Source of the DNA: Shewanella psychrophila
GTDB taxonomy: Bacteria > Pseudomonadota > Gammaproteobacteria > Enterobacterales > Shewanellaceae
Length of the DNA stretch: 64,000 bases
Assembly (NCBI RefSeq): GCF_002005305.1
Contig: NZ_CP014782.1
Location: 3,596,001 to 3,660,000 of the forward strand
Reading direction: 5' to 3'
The notes beneath the pieces were generated by a model, which was given only the letters and a program-made list of their open reading frames with translations, did no database searches and was not told the DNA's origin. Both the position numbers and the translations under genes were made by a program. This document shows, one piece after another, positions 53,483-63,327 of the stretch. The first letter of the stretch is position 1; the number at the start of each line of letters is the position of its first letter.

Positions 53483-54445
53483 TTAGTTAATTAAGCCAAC
53501 CTCTTTGAAGTACTTCTCAGCACCTGGGTGAAGTGGTGCGGTGTTACCTTCTAGCATCTCAGCTTTTGTCAGGTTAGCGAAGCCTGGATGTAGGCGACGG
53601 AAGTTGTCGAAGTTGTCGAAAACTGATTTAACGGTCCAATAAACCGATTCATCAGAAACCTTAGTGCTAGACACTAATGTTGCTTTGGCACCAATGGTCG
53701 TTACAGGCTTATCGTTACCGCTGTACATGCCACCAGGAATCTCATAAGAAACAAAATAAGGTGTAGATTCAACCATCTGCTTCACTTCTTTGTCATTAAC
53801 GCTGACAACGGTGGTATCACAAGACGTTGTCGCTTCCTGTACCGCACCATTAGGGTGACCAACGAAGTAAACCATCACATCTATCTTATTGTCACAAAGT
53901 GCCTGAGCCTGCTCGGCCGCTTTTAGCTCAGATGCAAGGCGAAAATCGCTGCGCGTCCAGCCTTTAGCATCCATGATCGCTTCAATCGTGGCACGCTGGC
54001 CCGAGCCTGGTTCGCCGATATTAACGCGCTTACCTTTAAGATCATTGAACGTGGTGATGTTGGCATCTTTTCGGGCTACGACTGTGAACGCTTCGGTATA
54101 AATAGAAAACACCGAACGTAGCTCTTTATAGGGAGCGGCATTAGCGAAGGCACCTTCACCTTTAATCGCATTATATTGCTGATCTGATTGGGCAATGCCA
54201 AACTCAAGCTCACCCGCTCGCAAGGTATTGAGGTTGTAAACTGAACCACCGGTACTCTCGACTGAACAGCGCATGCCGTGTTCTTGATTATTCTGATTAA
54301 CTAAGCGACACATGCCGCCTCCAGCAGGATAATAGATCCCCGTGACACCGCCAGTTCCAATAGTAATAAATTCTTGTGCCTGGACTAAGGGGGCCAATGC
54401 CATAGTCGATAGTGCCGCAGCAACCAATATGGATTTTTTAGACAT
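53483..54445 (-). CDS. TAXI-family TRAP solute-binding protein
   Basis: A 320-residue periplasmic receptor with signal peptide MSKKSILVAAALSTMALAPLVQA. The TAXI hallmark FITIGTGGVTGIYYPAGGGMC follows directly, then VESTGGSVYNLNTLRAGELE, KGKRVNIGEPGSGQRATIEAI and the SELKAAEQAQALCDNKIDVMVYFVGHPN region. It delivers substrate to the fused permease encoded next on the same strand. Some TAXI proteins bind glutamate or other carboxylates; substrate here is unknown. Confidence 0.94.
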   Translation of the reverse strand: MSKKSILVAAALSTMALAPLVQAQEFITIGTGGVTGIYYPAGGGMCRLVNQNNQEHGMRCSVESTGGSVYNLNTLRAGELEFGIAQSDQQYNAIKGEGAFANAAPYKELRSVFSIYTEAFTVVARKDANITTFNDLKGKRVNIGEPGSGQRATIEAIMDAKGWTRSDFRLASELKAAEQAQALCDNKIDVMVYFVGHPNGAVQEATTSCDTTVVSVNDKEVKQMVESTPYFVSYEIPGGMYSGNDKPVTTIGAKATLVSSTKVSDESVYWTVKSVFDNFDNFRRLHPGFANLTKAEMLEGNTAPLHPGAEKYFKEVGLIN

Positions 54446-55110
54446 GCTTGTTTCCTTCAGTTCGTAAAGTATCGGCGTGATATTTTTCCCAACAAGACCA
54501 GCGGATCCTCAAGTACACAAACCAGCTCAAAAGAACTTACTCGATGAACACTAGATGAACATAAAAACAATAAATGTTCATATTCGCTTTATTGGCACGC
54601 TCTAATTTAGGCCTAAACACTCTTAGATCTCGCCATTTCAAGCAAGTCCAACCAGAATAAAAAGCTCAGATAGTGGGATATACCGCTAAAAGGCAAACCT
54701 GCAGGCAACACAAAGCTCACTTTTGCAAGGAAAAGACATACAAAGAAAAACAAATGACCTCAGAATGTATCAAAGCGAATCACCAAGGCATGACCTCATC
54801 GACGTTTATAGGCCAATACCTTAGATTTACAGCATAAAAATTAGGCTAAATAACAGATGAATCGATAAAAATATTAATAATGACCTTTCATACAGTTCCA
54901 ATACTTCAAGCTGAAATGAGAAAATAAGGCCCCAATCAAGGTTCAAATTGTTTATGCAGAGTAGGAATGCAGTACAGCATCTATAACTAGAGCGACTAAT
55001 TGTTCTAAATCTATGCCGACTTCTTAAATTAAAAACGCCTTCCCTGCAAAAATGCCTTTAAAGCTGCTAACATTGCAGACAATTTTTTAAGCATAATGAG
55101 ATAGATCAAG
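54446..55110. other. Long intergenic region, nothing recognised
   Basis: 665 AT-rich bases between the divergent TAXI and YebC-family genes. No frame with coding character, clear terminator, repeat or RNA was found; the two promoters must lie here. Confidence 0.4.
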
Positions 55111-55836
55111 ATGGGAAGAGCATACCAAAACCGCAAAGAGTCTATGGCTAAAACTGCTGGCCAGAAAACCAGACTTTACTCAAGATACGGTAAAGAGATT
55201 TATGTTTGCGCTAAGAATGGTGGCTTCGACCCCGACGGCAACCTGCCACTACGTCAAATGATCGCCAAGGCTAAAAAAGATCAAGTCCCTGCTCACGTGA
55301 TCGAACGCGCTATCGACAAAGCAAGAGGCGGCGGTGGAGAAGACTATGAAACGGCTCGCTACGAAGGTTTCGCTCCAGGTGGCGCTATGGTCATCGTTGA
55401 CTGCTTAACCGATAACGGTAAGCGTACCTTCACCGAAGTGCGTCAGTCCTTCGTAAAGAATGATGCCAAGCTAGGTGGCCCAGGTACAGTTGGCCATATG
55501 TTTGACCACCAAGCCGTTTTCGCCTTTAAAGGTGACGACGAAGAAGCGGTACTTGAAACCTTAATGATGGCCGATGTAGATGTTACCGATATCGAAGTTG
55601 AAGATGGTATCGTCAGTGTCTTTGCCCCCCACACCGAGTTTTTCAAGGTCAAAACATCTCTGACCGAAGAAACCCCAGATATCAGCTTCGAAGTAGAAGA
55701 GATCACCTTCGTTCCACAAACTTTTACTGAAATCACAGATCCTGAAGTGATTGAGCAATTTGAGAAATTCTTAGCGGCTCTCGAAGATTGTGACGACGTG
55801 CAAAACGTCTATCACAACGCAGAGCTTCCTGAGTAA
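55111..55836 (+). CDS. YebC/PmpR-family protein (YeeN type)
   Basis: A 241-residue cytosolic protein of the YebC/TACO1 family, in which members act as transcription regulators or as translation factors that relieve ribosome stalling. It fits the YeeN subgroup (MGRAYQNRKES start, KIYxKxGxEIYxxAK-like LYSRYGKEIYVCAKNGG, AHVIERAIDKARGGGGEDYE, RYEGFAPGGAMVIVDCLTDN) and ends ALEDCDDVQNVYHNAELPE. Length matches E. coli YeeN (238). Single gene. Confidence 0.93.
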   Translation: MGRAYQNRKESMAKTAGQKTRLYSRYGKEIYVCAKNGGFDPDGNLPLRQMIAKAKKDQVPAHVIERAIDKARGGGGEDYETARYEGFAPGGAMVIVDCLTDNGKRTFTEVRQSFVKNDAKLGGPGTVGHMFDHQAVFAFKGDDEEAVLETLMMADVDVTDIEVEDGIVSVFAPHTEFFKVKTSLTEETPDISFEVEEITFVPQTFTEITDPEVIEQFEKFLAALEDCDDVQNVYHNAELPE

Positions 55837-55846
55837 AAACACCAAA

Positions 55847-55877
55847 CCAAGGTGCTATTTCACATATAGCACCTTGG
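55847..55877 (+). terminator. Hairpin after the YebC-family gene
   Basis: CCAAGGTGCTAT and ATAGCACCTTGG pair over 12 bases; only AATATT follows, so termination is probable rather than sure. Confidence 0.55.
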
Positions 55878-56078
55878 AATATTAACCATTCCCTTATCTC
55901 AGATTAAACCTTTTACATATTCCACACCTAAGCATCACTCTTAATAGACTTTTCACACTCCATCCCTATTCTAACCTCCCAGGGAGTACTATATTTAACG
56001 GAATATCATACTTAGAGAGCACAATAACAAGTTAACAAAAGCTCTTCTTCGGTTTAGTCATAGAATATCAGGTGAATT

Positions 56079-57122
56079 ATGAGACATAACAAAACAATAA
56101 TCGCAATCACACTGGCAAGTTTATTAGCAGGCTGTGGTGGAAGTGATAGCAGCTCTCCAGAGCCAACAACGGGTACATTTAGTCTGGGTGTATCGGATAA
56201 CCCAGCCGATGCAGATGTGGTCAATATTGCCTTCAAGCAAGTCGTCTTAAAAAATAGTGAAGGTTCTCTCTCTTTCGATGTATCAGAAGGTGGAGAACTC
56301 AAACATGTGGATCTGCTCACAGTCCAAGGAGCTGAGGTAGCTACGCTTGCAAGCGGCGAATCTGTCCCCCTAGGTGAATACCAGATGTGTATTTACATGC
56401 AAAAAAATGAAGAAGGAGCCTCTGGAAGCTCTTATGTAGAAACAGCCGATGGCATTGAAGGCCTAACGACCAATAGTAATGGTAGCTGTGGTGGCGTCGG
56501 CGCTGAAGATGAAGATACTGGCCGATTATTTTTCAACAAATCATTCACTATTGCCGCAGGCACTAACACCTTTGTCGCCGAATTTAATCTAGCGAAAGGA
56601 CTTCAAGCCCCTCATGGAAGTCATGATTATTGGACACTCAAACCAACTTCAGTACAGCTGGTGAATATCTCAGATGTTGGAGCCATCACAGGCCAGATTA
56701 GCCCTGAAACCATGGCTAGCTGTGAATCTGCTGCCGTTGAGCTTGGTCTACCCGATGAATACAGTCCGGCAGTTTATCTCTACCCGACGATGACAGCATT
56801 GGCCAATATGGCAGACTTTAGAGGAGATGAAGTGCCTTATCTCCTCACTGAAGTGGCTCCTATCTCTTCAGCTAGAGTCAATGAGATAACCGATGAATCA
56901 GAAGCCGTCATAGGCCATGAATATGAATTTGGTTTCGTCGTCGCCGGAGATTACAGCTTAGGCTATACCTGCGTTGCGCAAAATGATGATCCTGAAACGG
57001 CTAACACACCAGAAGATGTCACCGATGCCTTCTTTATCCATCTCGATGAACAAGGACTGGAAGTCACAGAAGGAGCGACCACAGAACGTCATTTTCCTGA
57101 GACTTTTGTTCCTACAAGTTAA
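56079..57122 (+). CDS. DUF4382 lipoprotein
   Basis: A 347-residue exported lipoprotein: signal MRHNKTIIAITLASLLAGC with lipobox LAGC (Cys19), a Ser-rich tether (GGSDSSSPEP), then the DUF4382 domain (TGTFSLGVSDNPADADVVNIAF, VALKN-like VVLKNSEGS, HVDLLTVQGAEVATL). The rest (about 200-347) is beta-rich with cysteines in MASCESAA and YTCVAQND that may pair. The family is a carbohydrate-binding-like beta sandwich of unknown function. Independent gene with a terminator. Confidence 0.88.
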   Translation: MRHNKTIIAITLASLLAGCGGSDSSSPEPTTGTFSLGVSDNPADADVVNIAFKQVVLKNSEGSLSFDVSEGGELKHVDLLTVQGAEVATLASGESVPLGEYQMCIYMQKNEEGASGSSYVETADGIEGLTTNSNGSCGGVGAEDEDTGRLFFNKSFTIAAGTNTFVAEFNLAKGLQAPHGSHDYWTLKPTSVQLVNISDVGAITGQISPETMASCESAAVELGLPDEYSPAVYLYPTMTALANMADFRGDEVPYLLTEVAPISSARVNEITDESEAVIGHEYEFGFVVAGDYSLGYTCVAQNDDPETANTPEDVTDAFFIHLDEQGLEVTEGATTERHFPETFVPTS

Positions 57123-57139
57123 GCCCTAGCTCAAATATA

Positions 57140-57163
57140 AAAGGCACTCAATTGAGTGCCTTT
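57140..57163. terminator. Bidirectional terminator
   Basis: A perfect 24-base palindrome built on AAAGGCACTC and GAGTGCCTTT, between the convergent DUF4382 and S9 peptidase genes. Confidence 0.85.
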
Positions 57164-57192
57164 ACATTTTTATATCAAATCAGTTTTAGCCG

Positions 57193-59166
57193 CTACTTAG
57201 TCGCCACTCTTTCACCAGGAAGCCGACCTGCATCACCTTTCAAGTAGGTATCCAGAAACTTCACATAAGCTTCAGAAGCGGTAATTCGATTTTGCTTCTT
57301 ACGGAATCCATGACCCTCATCATCAAAAACTACGTACTCAACTGGCACGCCGTTTTGCTTCACCTTTTCCACCAACTCATCACTCTCAACCTTAAGCACG
57401 CGTGGGTCATTAGCCCCTTGAATGACCATGAGTGGCTTAGTAATATTCTGTGCATGGAATAGCGGCGAGATAGCGCGATGGCGTTCGCCGTCAGTGGCAG
57501 GATCCCCCATCTCATCATAGAGCGCCTTCTTAAATGACTCCCACCAAGGCGGAATTGAATCTAACGTCCGAACCCAGTTAGTGACACCGAAGATATCGAT
57601 ACCTACCTTGAACTCTTCAGGCTCGAAGGCTAAAGCCGCAGCCGTCATATAGCCACCATAACTGCCCCCCATGACACCTATCTTATCTTTATCGACCCAA
57701 TCTAATGTCTCTAGGTATTTCTTACCGTAAACGATATCCTGTAGGTCATTCTCACCATGATTCTTATCATCGAGGTGAAAGAAGGTCTTACCGTAACCTG
57801 AGCTGCCACGATTATTCACCGCAAAAACGGCGTAGCCATGGTTGATCAGATGTTGACGCATGGCGCTGTATCCGGTGCGACTCTGGCCTCCGGGTCCACC
57901 ATGGACAAACACTACCGCAGGCCTTTTGTTATCTGCACTAGCCGTTTTTGGCTTAAACAATAAACCCGGAATTTCGAGATCATCGAAGCTCTTAAAACGT
58001 ACCACTTCACTGGCGACTAAGTCATCGGGGTTAATCTTAGGATTTAAGGCTTGAGTCAGCTGATTTGCCGAATCAGTACCGAGTTGCCATACAAATAGAT
58101 TCGACGGCGAAGTGTCTGAATTAATGTAGAAGGCGACATTCTTTTCATCTTTCGTGAAGTTAACATTTCTGAGATCGCCATCGGGTAGTTCAGGTAACTT
58201 GAGCGCTTTGCCTGTCTGAGTATCTAAGATACTGATACGTGTGCTGGCATCGGCGTTAACGCCGGAGACTCGATATCGTCCCGATTCTGAGAAATAAACA
58301 AAACTGACATTCCAATCATCTTTCACCGCTAGGCTATGCTCACCAGTGGCGATATCGTACTGCCATACCTGAGAGAACTCTCCCTTGGCATCGGTGCTGT
58401 AATACAGAGCACTGCCATCGGCTGAGAACGTCATCGGATTATAATTTGCAGGATCGTTATGCTGACTGATGATGCTAGGTTTAGCGATACGCTTTCTGAA
58501 ATCTAATAGGTAGGTATCACTGTCTCTGTTGGTGTGGGTTTTAGACAGAGCAACAAAATGGCCGTCGCTCGAAACCTCTGAAATGTCGAAGCCTAGCTCA
58601 TTCTTAAATACTAGCTCGCGCTCATAACTCTTGGCATCATAACGGTATAAATCCATAAACTTAGGATCGCGCTCGTTAGTTGTCGCAAAGAAGTACTTGC
58701 CATCGTTAGTGAAATTCACAAAATTAGCACGAGTCTCCTCACCCGGAGTAATATCCACGATCTTACCATCTAGCTCTCGTACAAACAGATGATAAAGTTC
58801 ATTACCGCCATTATCTTGGGTCAACAAAACTCTATCATCATTAGGAAACCAAGAAACAGGATAAGTGGTGTCTTTAAAGGTTGTCAGGGGAGATTGCTCA
58901 CCCGTCACAGCATTGACCTTATATAAATTAAAGATCCCTGATTTATCTGAGCCAATCAAAATTGACTCACCATCTGCTGAGAATGATGAACCGAAATAGG
59001 TGGTTGTCTCGAAGAAGGTCTTGGCATCATATTGCTGAACAGGCACTTGCTGTGTCAGCTGGGTACCGTCTGAAAACTGATTCGTTCCGGTATGAGTTCC
59101 AGAGCAAGCTGATAGACCTAAGCTAACAGCCAGCGCAAGCGCGCTAAGGTGAAGGGACTTTTTCAT
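57193..59166 (-). CDS. S9-family (prolyl oligopeptidase-like) peptidase lipoprotein
   Basis: A 657-residue exported serine peptidase. The N-terminus MKKSLHLSALALAVSLGLSAC has a lipobox LSAC, so it is membrane-anchored. A seven-bladed beta-propeller (about 40-390) covers the entrance to an alpha/beta-hydrolase domain with nucleophile Ser502 in GGSYGGYM, the acid in QGANDPRVLKVES and the His in DDEGHGFRKKQN. This order fits the S9C/dipeptidyl-peptidase side of the family, which cleaves small peptides. Transcribed downstream of the cytochrome gene but separated by a terminator. Confidence 0.93.
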   Translation of the reverse strand: MKKSLHLSALALAVSLGLSACSGTHTGTNQFSDGTQLTQQVPVQQYDAKTFFETTTYFGSSFSADGESILIGSDKSGIFNLYKVNAVTGEQSPLTTFKDTTYPVSWFPNDDRVLLTQDNGGNELYHLFVRELDGKIVDITPGEETRANFVNFTNDGKYFFATTNERDPKFMDLYRYDAKSYERELVFKNELGFDISEVSSDGHFVALSKTHTNRDSDTYLLDFRKRIAKPSIISQHNDPANYNPMTFSADGSALYYSTDAKGEFSQVWQYDIATGEHSLAVKDDWNVSFVYFSESGRYRVSGVNADASTRISILDTQTGKALKLPELPDGDLRNVNFTKDEKNVAFYINSDTSPSNLFVWQLGTDSANQLTQALNPKINPDDLVASEVVRFKSFDDLEIPGLLFKPKTASADNKRPAVVFVHGGPGGQSRTGYSAMRQHLINHGYAVFAVNNRGSSGYGKTFFHLDDKNHGENDLQDIVYGKKYLETLDWVDKDKIGVMGGSYGGYMTAAALAFEPEEFKVGIDIFGVTNWVRTLDSIPPWWESFKKALYDEMGDPATDGERHRAISPLFHAQNITKPLMVIQGANDPRVLKVESDELVEKVKQNGVPVEYVVFDDEGHGFRKKQNRITASEAYVKFLDTYLKGDAGRLPGERVATK

Positions 59167-59376
59167 TGTGTTCCTCTTGTATAGTCATCGAAAAAGATCG
59201 TCAAAATCCATGTACTTCACGCCACTAACACCTACCGAGAGAATAAAAAAATCTCGATATAGTAGAAGTGACCAGATAGCAAGCTAGCTTATCGTTGGCG
59301 AAAAAACGAGTCATTTACATTTAAAGCACTGCATCAAATTCAGCCACAATCGTAAAAACTGTAAAGCTCTGATAAC

Positions 59377-59398
59377 AAAAAAGGCCCATAAGGGCCTT
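59377..59398 (-). terminator. Terminator of the multiheme cytochrome gene
   Basis: AAGGCCC (59381-59387) and GGGCCTT (59392-59398) pair around ATAA, and six T follow on the minus strand. It lies about 140 bases after the cytochrome stop. Apart from it the 59167-59536 gap is without recognised features. Confidence 0.85.
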
Positions 59399-59536
59399 CT
59401 CAACTAAGATTGGGATGGAAGTGACAGCCTGCAGGGTAGCCATTTCCCATCCCCGTTTACCACTCAAGTTAGCGACAAGCGGTAATCTGATGGGACCCGA
59501 GAGATTTAATTCTGAGGTCCCCCATAGACCCAATGC

Positions 59537-61441
59537 TTACAGCGCACGGTCAAAAACGTGGAACTTATCGATGCCATATGATTTACCTTCTGAATGACAG
59601 GTCGCACAAGACTCAGAAGTTGGCAGCGTATACCAATCTTCCAGCTTCTCAACATTGATTTCGCCACCTTGTTGAAGCATATGGTTCTTCGCCGAGTCAT
59701 CATTATGACAAGCAAAACAGTTTGCAGTTATGGGACTAGTCATCACACCTGATACACCGCCGTTATAAGCTTTTGATAAGATATACTGGTTGGGAATAAC
59801 GTCTAGGTCTATGCCTTCGGCATGACAAGCCACACAATTTTCAGCATTTAACTTAGCGGCTGAGTTTGCTTCACCTTCAGAGCTAGTTGCAGTATTACCC
59901 ACTCCCCAGTGCATGCTATGAACCATAGGGCCGAAACCAGGCGCCGAGTTCTTCGCGCTGCGATCTTGGCCATTGTTATGACAAGCGACACAGTCTTTAC
60001 CACCTTCGTTGTAGCTACCATTCTTATGGTAATTAGTCTCGTTAGTGTGACAAGTCGTACAACTTTCAGCCGTAACACTGTGGCGACGCTCGAAATCTTG
60101 GATTTTTAGACCTACATGATCGACAACATCTGAATAACTAGTGAAGGAGACGCCATCGTAACCGCCATCTTCATCTTGCTGTTTAAATGTCACTCGAGTA
60201 CTGGCCGTTAACCCTGCTAAACGGTAATCAGTTTCCAAACCATCAAGATGCGGATAACAGATTGAGCGGCTACCATCAATATTCTCAATATACTGCTCAG
60301 ATCCACGTGGGCTTGGACGGCCAACTAACGAATCATTTTTATAACCGTGAACATATGCACCGGCATATGTCAGGGTACCGTCTGAATATAGGGCTGCAAT
60401 ATTTAGCTGAATTTCGGAGTCGCCCGCAGTATTAAAGAGAGCAACATCGGTACATCAGCCACCATTCGGATACTCTTCCCACTCCAGGCCATCGTTAATA
60501 TATGGCGCCGATGTCCTTGTATAATGAGTATCACGTAACTCGGCTCGTGCGGTTACTTGCTTGTGGAATAAGCGCGCATCTTCACCTTCATTGAAAGCAT
60601 TAAAATTAGCCGTTAATCCTTTGGTACCTATACCAGCTGCATCATGACAATCCGTACAGGTCTGCATAGAGTAAACTGTTGTGATTGGTTTCTCATGACA
60701 GGTGTAACAGTTAGATGGTGCAAAGTCCTTCTCAAATTTTTGGTGATTAATATGACCAATTTTCTGCATAGTATTACGCGCATAACCACCATCATCACGT
60801 GCTATGTTACCGTGACAGGTCATACAGCCTGGGACTAAATCTGTTTCATTTTCTGGGTTTATTGCCGTATAGCTAGGATGCTTCAATGAAGATGTCCCAT
60901 AGTCAGTATGGCAAGCATGACAGGTCGCTGTCGAAGTCGTATGGATGCCATCACTCTTAGCTACAACGATATAACGAGACTTAGCTATGTTATCCCCACC
61001 ACCTACAGCAAAGCGAATCAGACCCTCAGTCCCCGCATTAACTGAAGCCATAGGTGCCACAAACTCATAGCGACCGGGCTCAACTTCAGTCAGGCTTGCA
61101 CCTTCGGTCGCTTCACTTGCACTCCCGCCCAGAATCGTACCTTCAAAATCATCACGACTACGACCAATACCTTTCTCGGTTAGCTCGGCAACTTCTGCAT
61201 TGGCTTTTACGAGACCCGATATTAATTGGCCTTCTTCATCGGTGATTTCAAACTCAAATCTCACCAAGCCTTCCTCTAACGTGTGAGCAATCATCTCAAC
61301 GTTAGTCACAGTTGATGCTTCAACTGTTGGTGGTGGAGTTGGTTTGCCATCTTCACCGTCTTTACCATCACTGCCACATGCGGATAGGCCCATAGCCCCC
61401 GCCACTATCAACGCTATATAGCGCTTATTAAGGTTTTTCAT
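59537..61441 (-). CDS. OmcA/MtrC-family multiheme cytochrome lipoprotein with in-frame TGA (candidate selenocysteine)
   Basis: Surface electron-transfer cytochrome of the metal-reducing type. Start ATG 61441 after GGAG; signal MKNLNKRYIALIVAGAMGLSAC with lipobox LSAC. A beta domain precedes four CxxCH motifs (CHACH, CMTCH, CYTCH, CTDCH); then residue 329 is TGA (60455-60457), next to Cys330. The same frame stays open beyond it for 305 codons, through a second beta domain (Cys395 in SICYPH) and five more motifs (CTTCH, CVACH twice, CFACH, CATCH). Total 634 codons, normal for MtrC-like proteins, with nine heme sites rather than ten. No other lesion is seen. TGA may encode selenocysteine, or be a nonsense mutation or sequence error. 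No MtrA/MtrB genes are adjacent. The first product half would otherwise end at 328 residues. Confidence 0.88.
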
Positions 61442-61871
61442 CGCCACTCCAAATTCATCATTTTTATATGCAGATCTTTTACTCCCCTTGGAATACGATA
61501 TTAAAAAAACCTTAATATTTGTAATGACTTGAGTGATTGCTAGACCTAAGTCATAACATTTTCGACCGAAAAACAAACAAGCAACAGGGGTGACATATCA
61601 GTAGCCACTAGCAGCAACCGAGGTAAAACAGGCTTGCTAATTTTAATGAGAAAGGGAGGTTTTGAGACACAAAAGCTTCAATGAATGTACGCTGAGGCGA
61701 ACCTTAACCATAGATTAAACCCCTTATGAAACATAAGGATAAAAACTAAAGCTAATGTAGTTATAGCGAAATTAATAAGATATATAAACGAGCAGAAACA
61801 CCATGAGTTTTTGATTAAAACAAAAGCTGCAACATAGGAAAATCAAGTTTATCTGATTATTTTTACCCGAT
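61442..61871. other. Upstream region of the cytochrome gene, nothing recognised
   Basis: 430 AT-rich bases between the cytochrome start and the terminator of the metal-efflux operon. It should hold the cytochrome promoter; no clear FNR, CRP or promoter element could be supported. Confidence 0.35.
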
Positions 61872-61896
61872 AAAAAGCCAGCTCTCTGGCTGGCTT
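61872..61896 (-). terminator. Terminator of the zntR-permease operon
   Basis: AAGCCAGC (61875-61882) and GCTGGCTT (61889-61896) pair around a 6-base loop, with TTTTTA after it on the minus strand. Confidence 0.85.
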
Positions 61897-61936
61897 AAAT
61901 AGCTATCAAACTTGTTATCAACAACAAGCTAACTCG

Positions 61937-63325
61937 CTATGAGCAACAATCTCTGCGCCACCAATTCTTAGGCAACTTCTCCAGTAAGACTTTTGCCATA
62001 AGTATGGCTAACACCACGCCAGAGCTATAAACGATAAAATCCGGTAATAAGTTATGCTGCTCACCAACCTGTGGCATAACCACAAAACCATAGGTTTCTA
62101 CAAGATAGTTCACTATTATGCCAGAAACTAGAGCTACTCCGAGCACGCCACCTAAGTAACCCAACAATGCACGCTTGCCTAGCTCTTTAGTCACTACACC
62201 TAGTGTGGCTATGTTAGTTGCGGGGCCTGCCAACATGAAGACCAGAACAGCACCAGGGGAAACCCCCGCCAGCAAAAGACCTGCAGCTATTGGCGTCGAT
62301 GCGGTAGCACAGATATACATAGGCACAGAGATAAGCACCACCACCAACATGGCTAAAATACCGTCTCCCCACTGGGCCATAAAGTCCGCTGGTACATAAG
62401 TCTGCACTATTGCCGCGAAAAACAGGCCTATCAGCAGCCAGATGGTGGTATCTCGTACTAAGTCAGTAGCCGCGAAATGTAAGCCCTTGCCGATACGACT
62501 AATCACAGGTGTCCCCTTAAGCTCGGCGGCGATGTCCTTGGTCGACTCGCAGCAACTTTCATCTTCACTGGCTTTAGCCGACTCACTCTTGACTGAGCTG
62601 CAGCATGAAGACTCCTTCTCTGGCGCTTTAGTTTTACTGCTGCAACATGCATCCGTTGTATCTAGTGACGCAGACGCCGATTCGGGGTTCGTCATAGAGC
62701 CAATCATAGGAGTCGCTAACAGGTTTTCACCGGCAGCCATAGGCGTCATAGTCACGGCAGGAGCCACCTTTGGTTCGGTCTTAGATCCAGATTTAGAAGC
62801 AGAACTACAACAGGAGTTCTTAACTTTAGGCTCAACCTTTTCTTTTTTACTGCTGCAGCAAGATACAGATGAGACAGTATCCTGCTTAGCTGAAGTTTTA
62901 GATTCAGAAATTACCGCATTGGACTCATTTTTGTCGTCACGCCCTACTAAAAGCCCAGCCACAATAGCACTGGTGACAGCCGCTATGGGTCTGACTATGG
63001 CCATGAAAGGGCCGAGTAGCACATAAGATACCGCCACAGAATCGACGCCAGTTTCCGGTGTAGAGACTAGAAATGAAGTTGTGGCAGCCTTAGAAGCACC
63101 TGAGCGTCGCAGACCGACGGCAGCTGGAATGACTCCGCAGGAGCACAGGGGTAAAGGAGCACCAAGAATGGCCGCCTTAACAGTGGTCTTAAATCCATGG
63201 CCACCTAGTTGTTTCTGCATCCAAGCCATAGGCACAAACATCTTCAACATCCCGGCTAAGAACAGCCCCAGTAGCAACCAGGGAGCAGAATCTAAAAAGA
63301 GGTCAATAAAATTCGCAAACAACAT
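61937..63325 (-). CDS. SO_0444-type Cu/Zn efflux permease with Cys-rich loop
   Basis: A 462-residue membrane permease of the DUF318/ArsP-like superfamily, resembling the SO_0444 Cu/Zn exporter type. Two bundles of helices carry matching motifs: GAPLPLCSCGVIPAAVGLRRSG in the first half and VPMYICATASTPIAAGLLLAG with MLAGPATNIATLGVV in the second. Between them a long hydrophilic loop (about 130-280) contains five vicinal Cys-Cys groups (SCCSS, SCCSS, ACCSS, SCCSS, SCCES), and the C-terminus ends RRDCCS, together likely a metal-binding store. The ATG is 2 bases after the zntR stop, so both are co-translated. Export direction and metal are inferred from the family and regulator. Confidence 0.9.
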   Translation of the reverse strand: MLFANFIDLFLDSAPWLLLGLFLAGMLKMFVPMAWMQKQLGGHGFKTTVKAAILGAPLPLCSCGVIPAAVGLRRSGASKAATTSFLVSTPETGVDSVAVSYVLLGPFMAIVRPIAAVTSAIVAGLLVGRDDKNESNAVISESKTSAKQDTVSSVSCCSSKKEKVEPKVKNSCCSSASKSGSKTEPKVAPAVTMTPMAAGENLLATPMIGSMTNPESASASLDTTDACCSSKTKAPEKESSCCSSVKSESAKASEDESCCESTKDIAAELKGTPVISRIGKGLHFAATDLVRDTTIWLLIGLFFAAIVQTYVPADFMAQWGDGILAMLVVVLISVPMYICATASTPIAAGLLLAGVSPGAVLVFMLAGPATNIATLGVVTKELGKRALLGYLGGVLGVALVSGIIVNYLVETYGFVVMPQVGEQHNLLPDFIVYSSGVVLAILMAKVLLEKLPKNWWRRDCCS

Positions 63326-63327
63326 AC

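Noticed and set aside
59321..59533. Short 70-codon frame after the cytochrome gene on the minus strand
   Set aside because: It runs through the terminator hairpin, has no ribosome site and no family resemblance.
60415..60454. A definite SECIS element after the cytochrome TGA
   Set aside because: A 7-base stem can be drawn, and a smaller alternative further on, but neither fits the loop rules well. I keep it only as weak support, not as a feature.
62442..63026. 194-codon plus-strand frame opposite the metal permease
   Set aside because: It mirrors the Cys/Ser-rich loop and biased codons of the real gene; no ribosome site.
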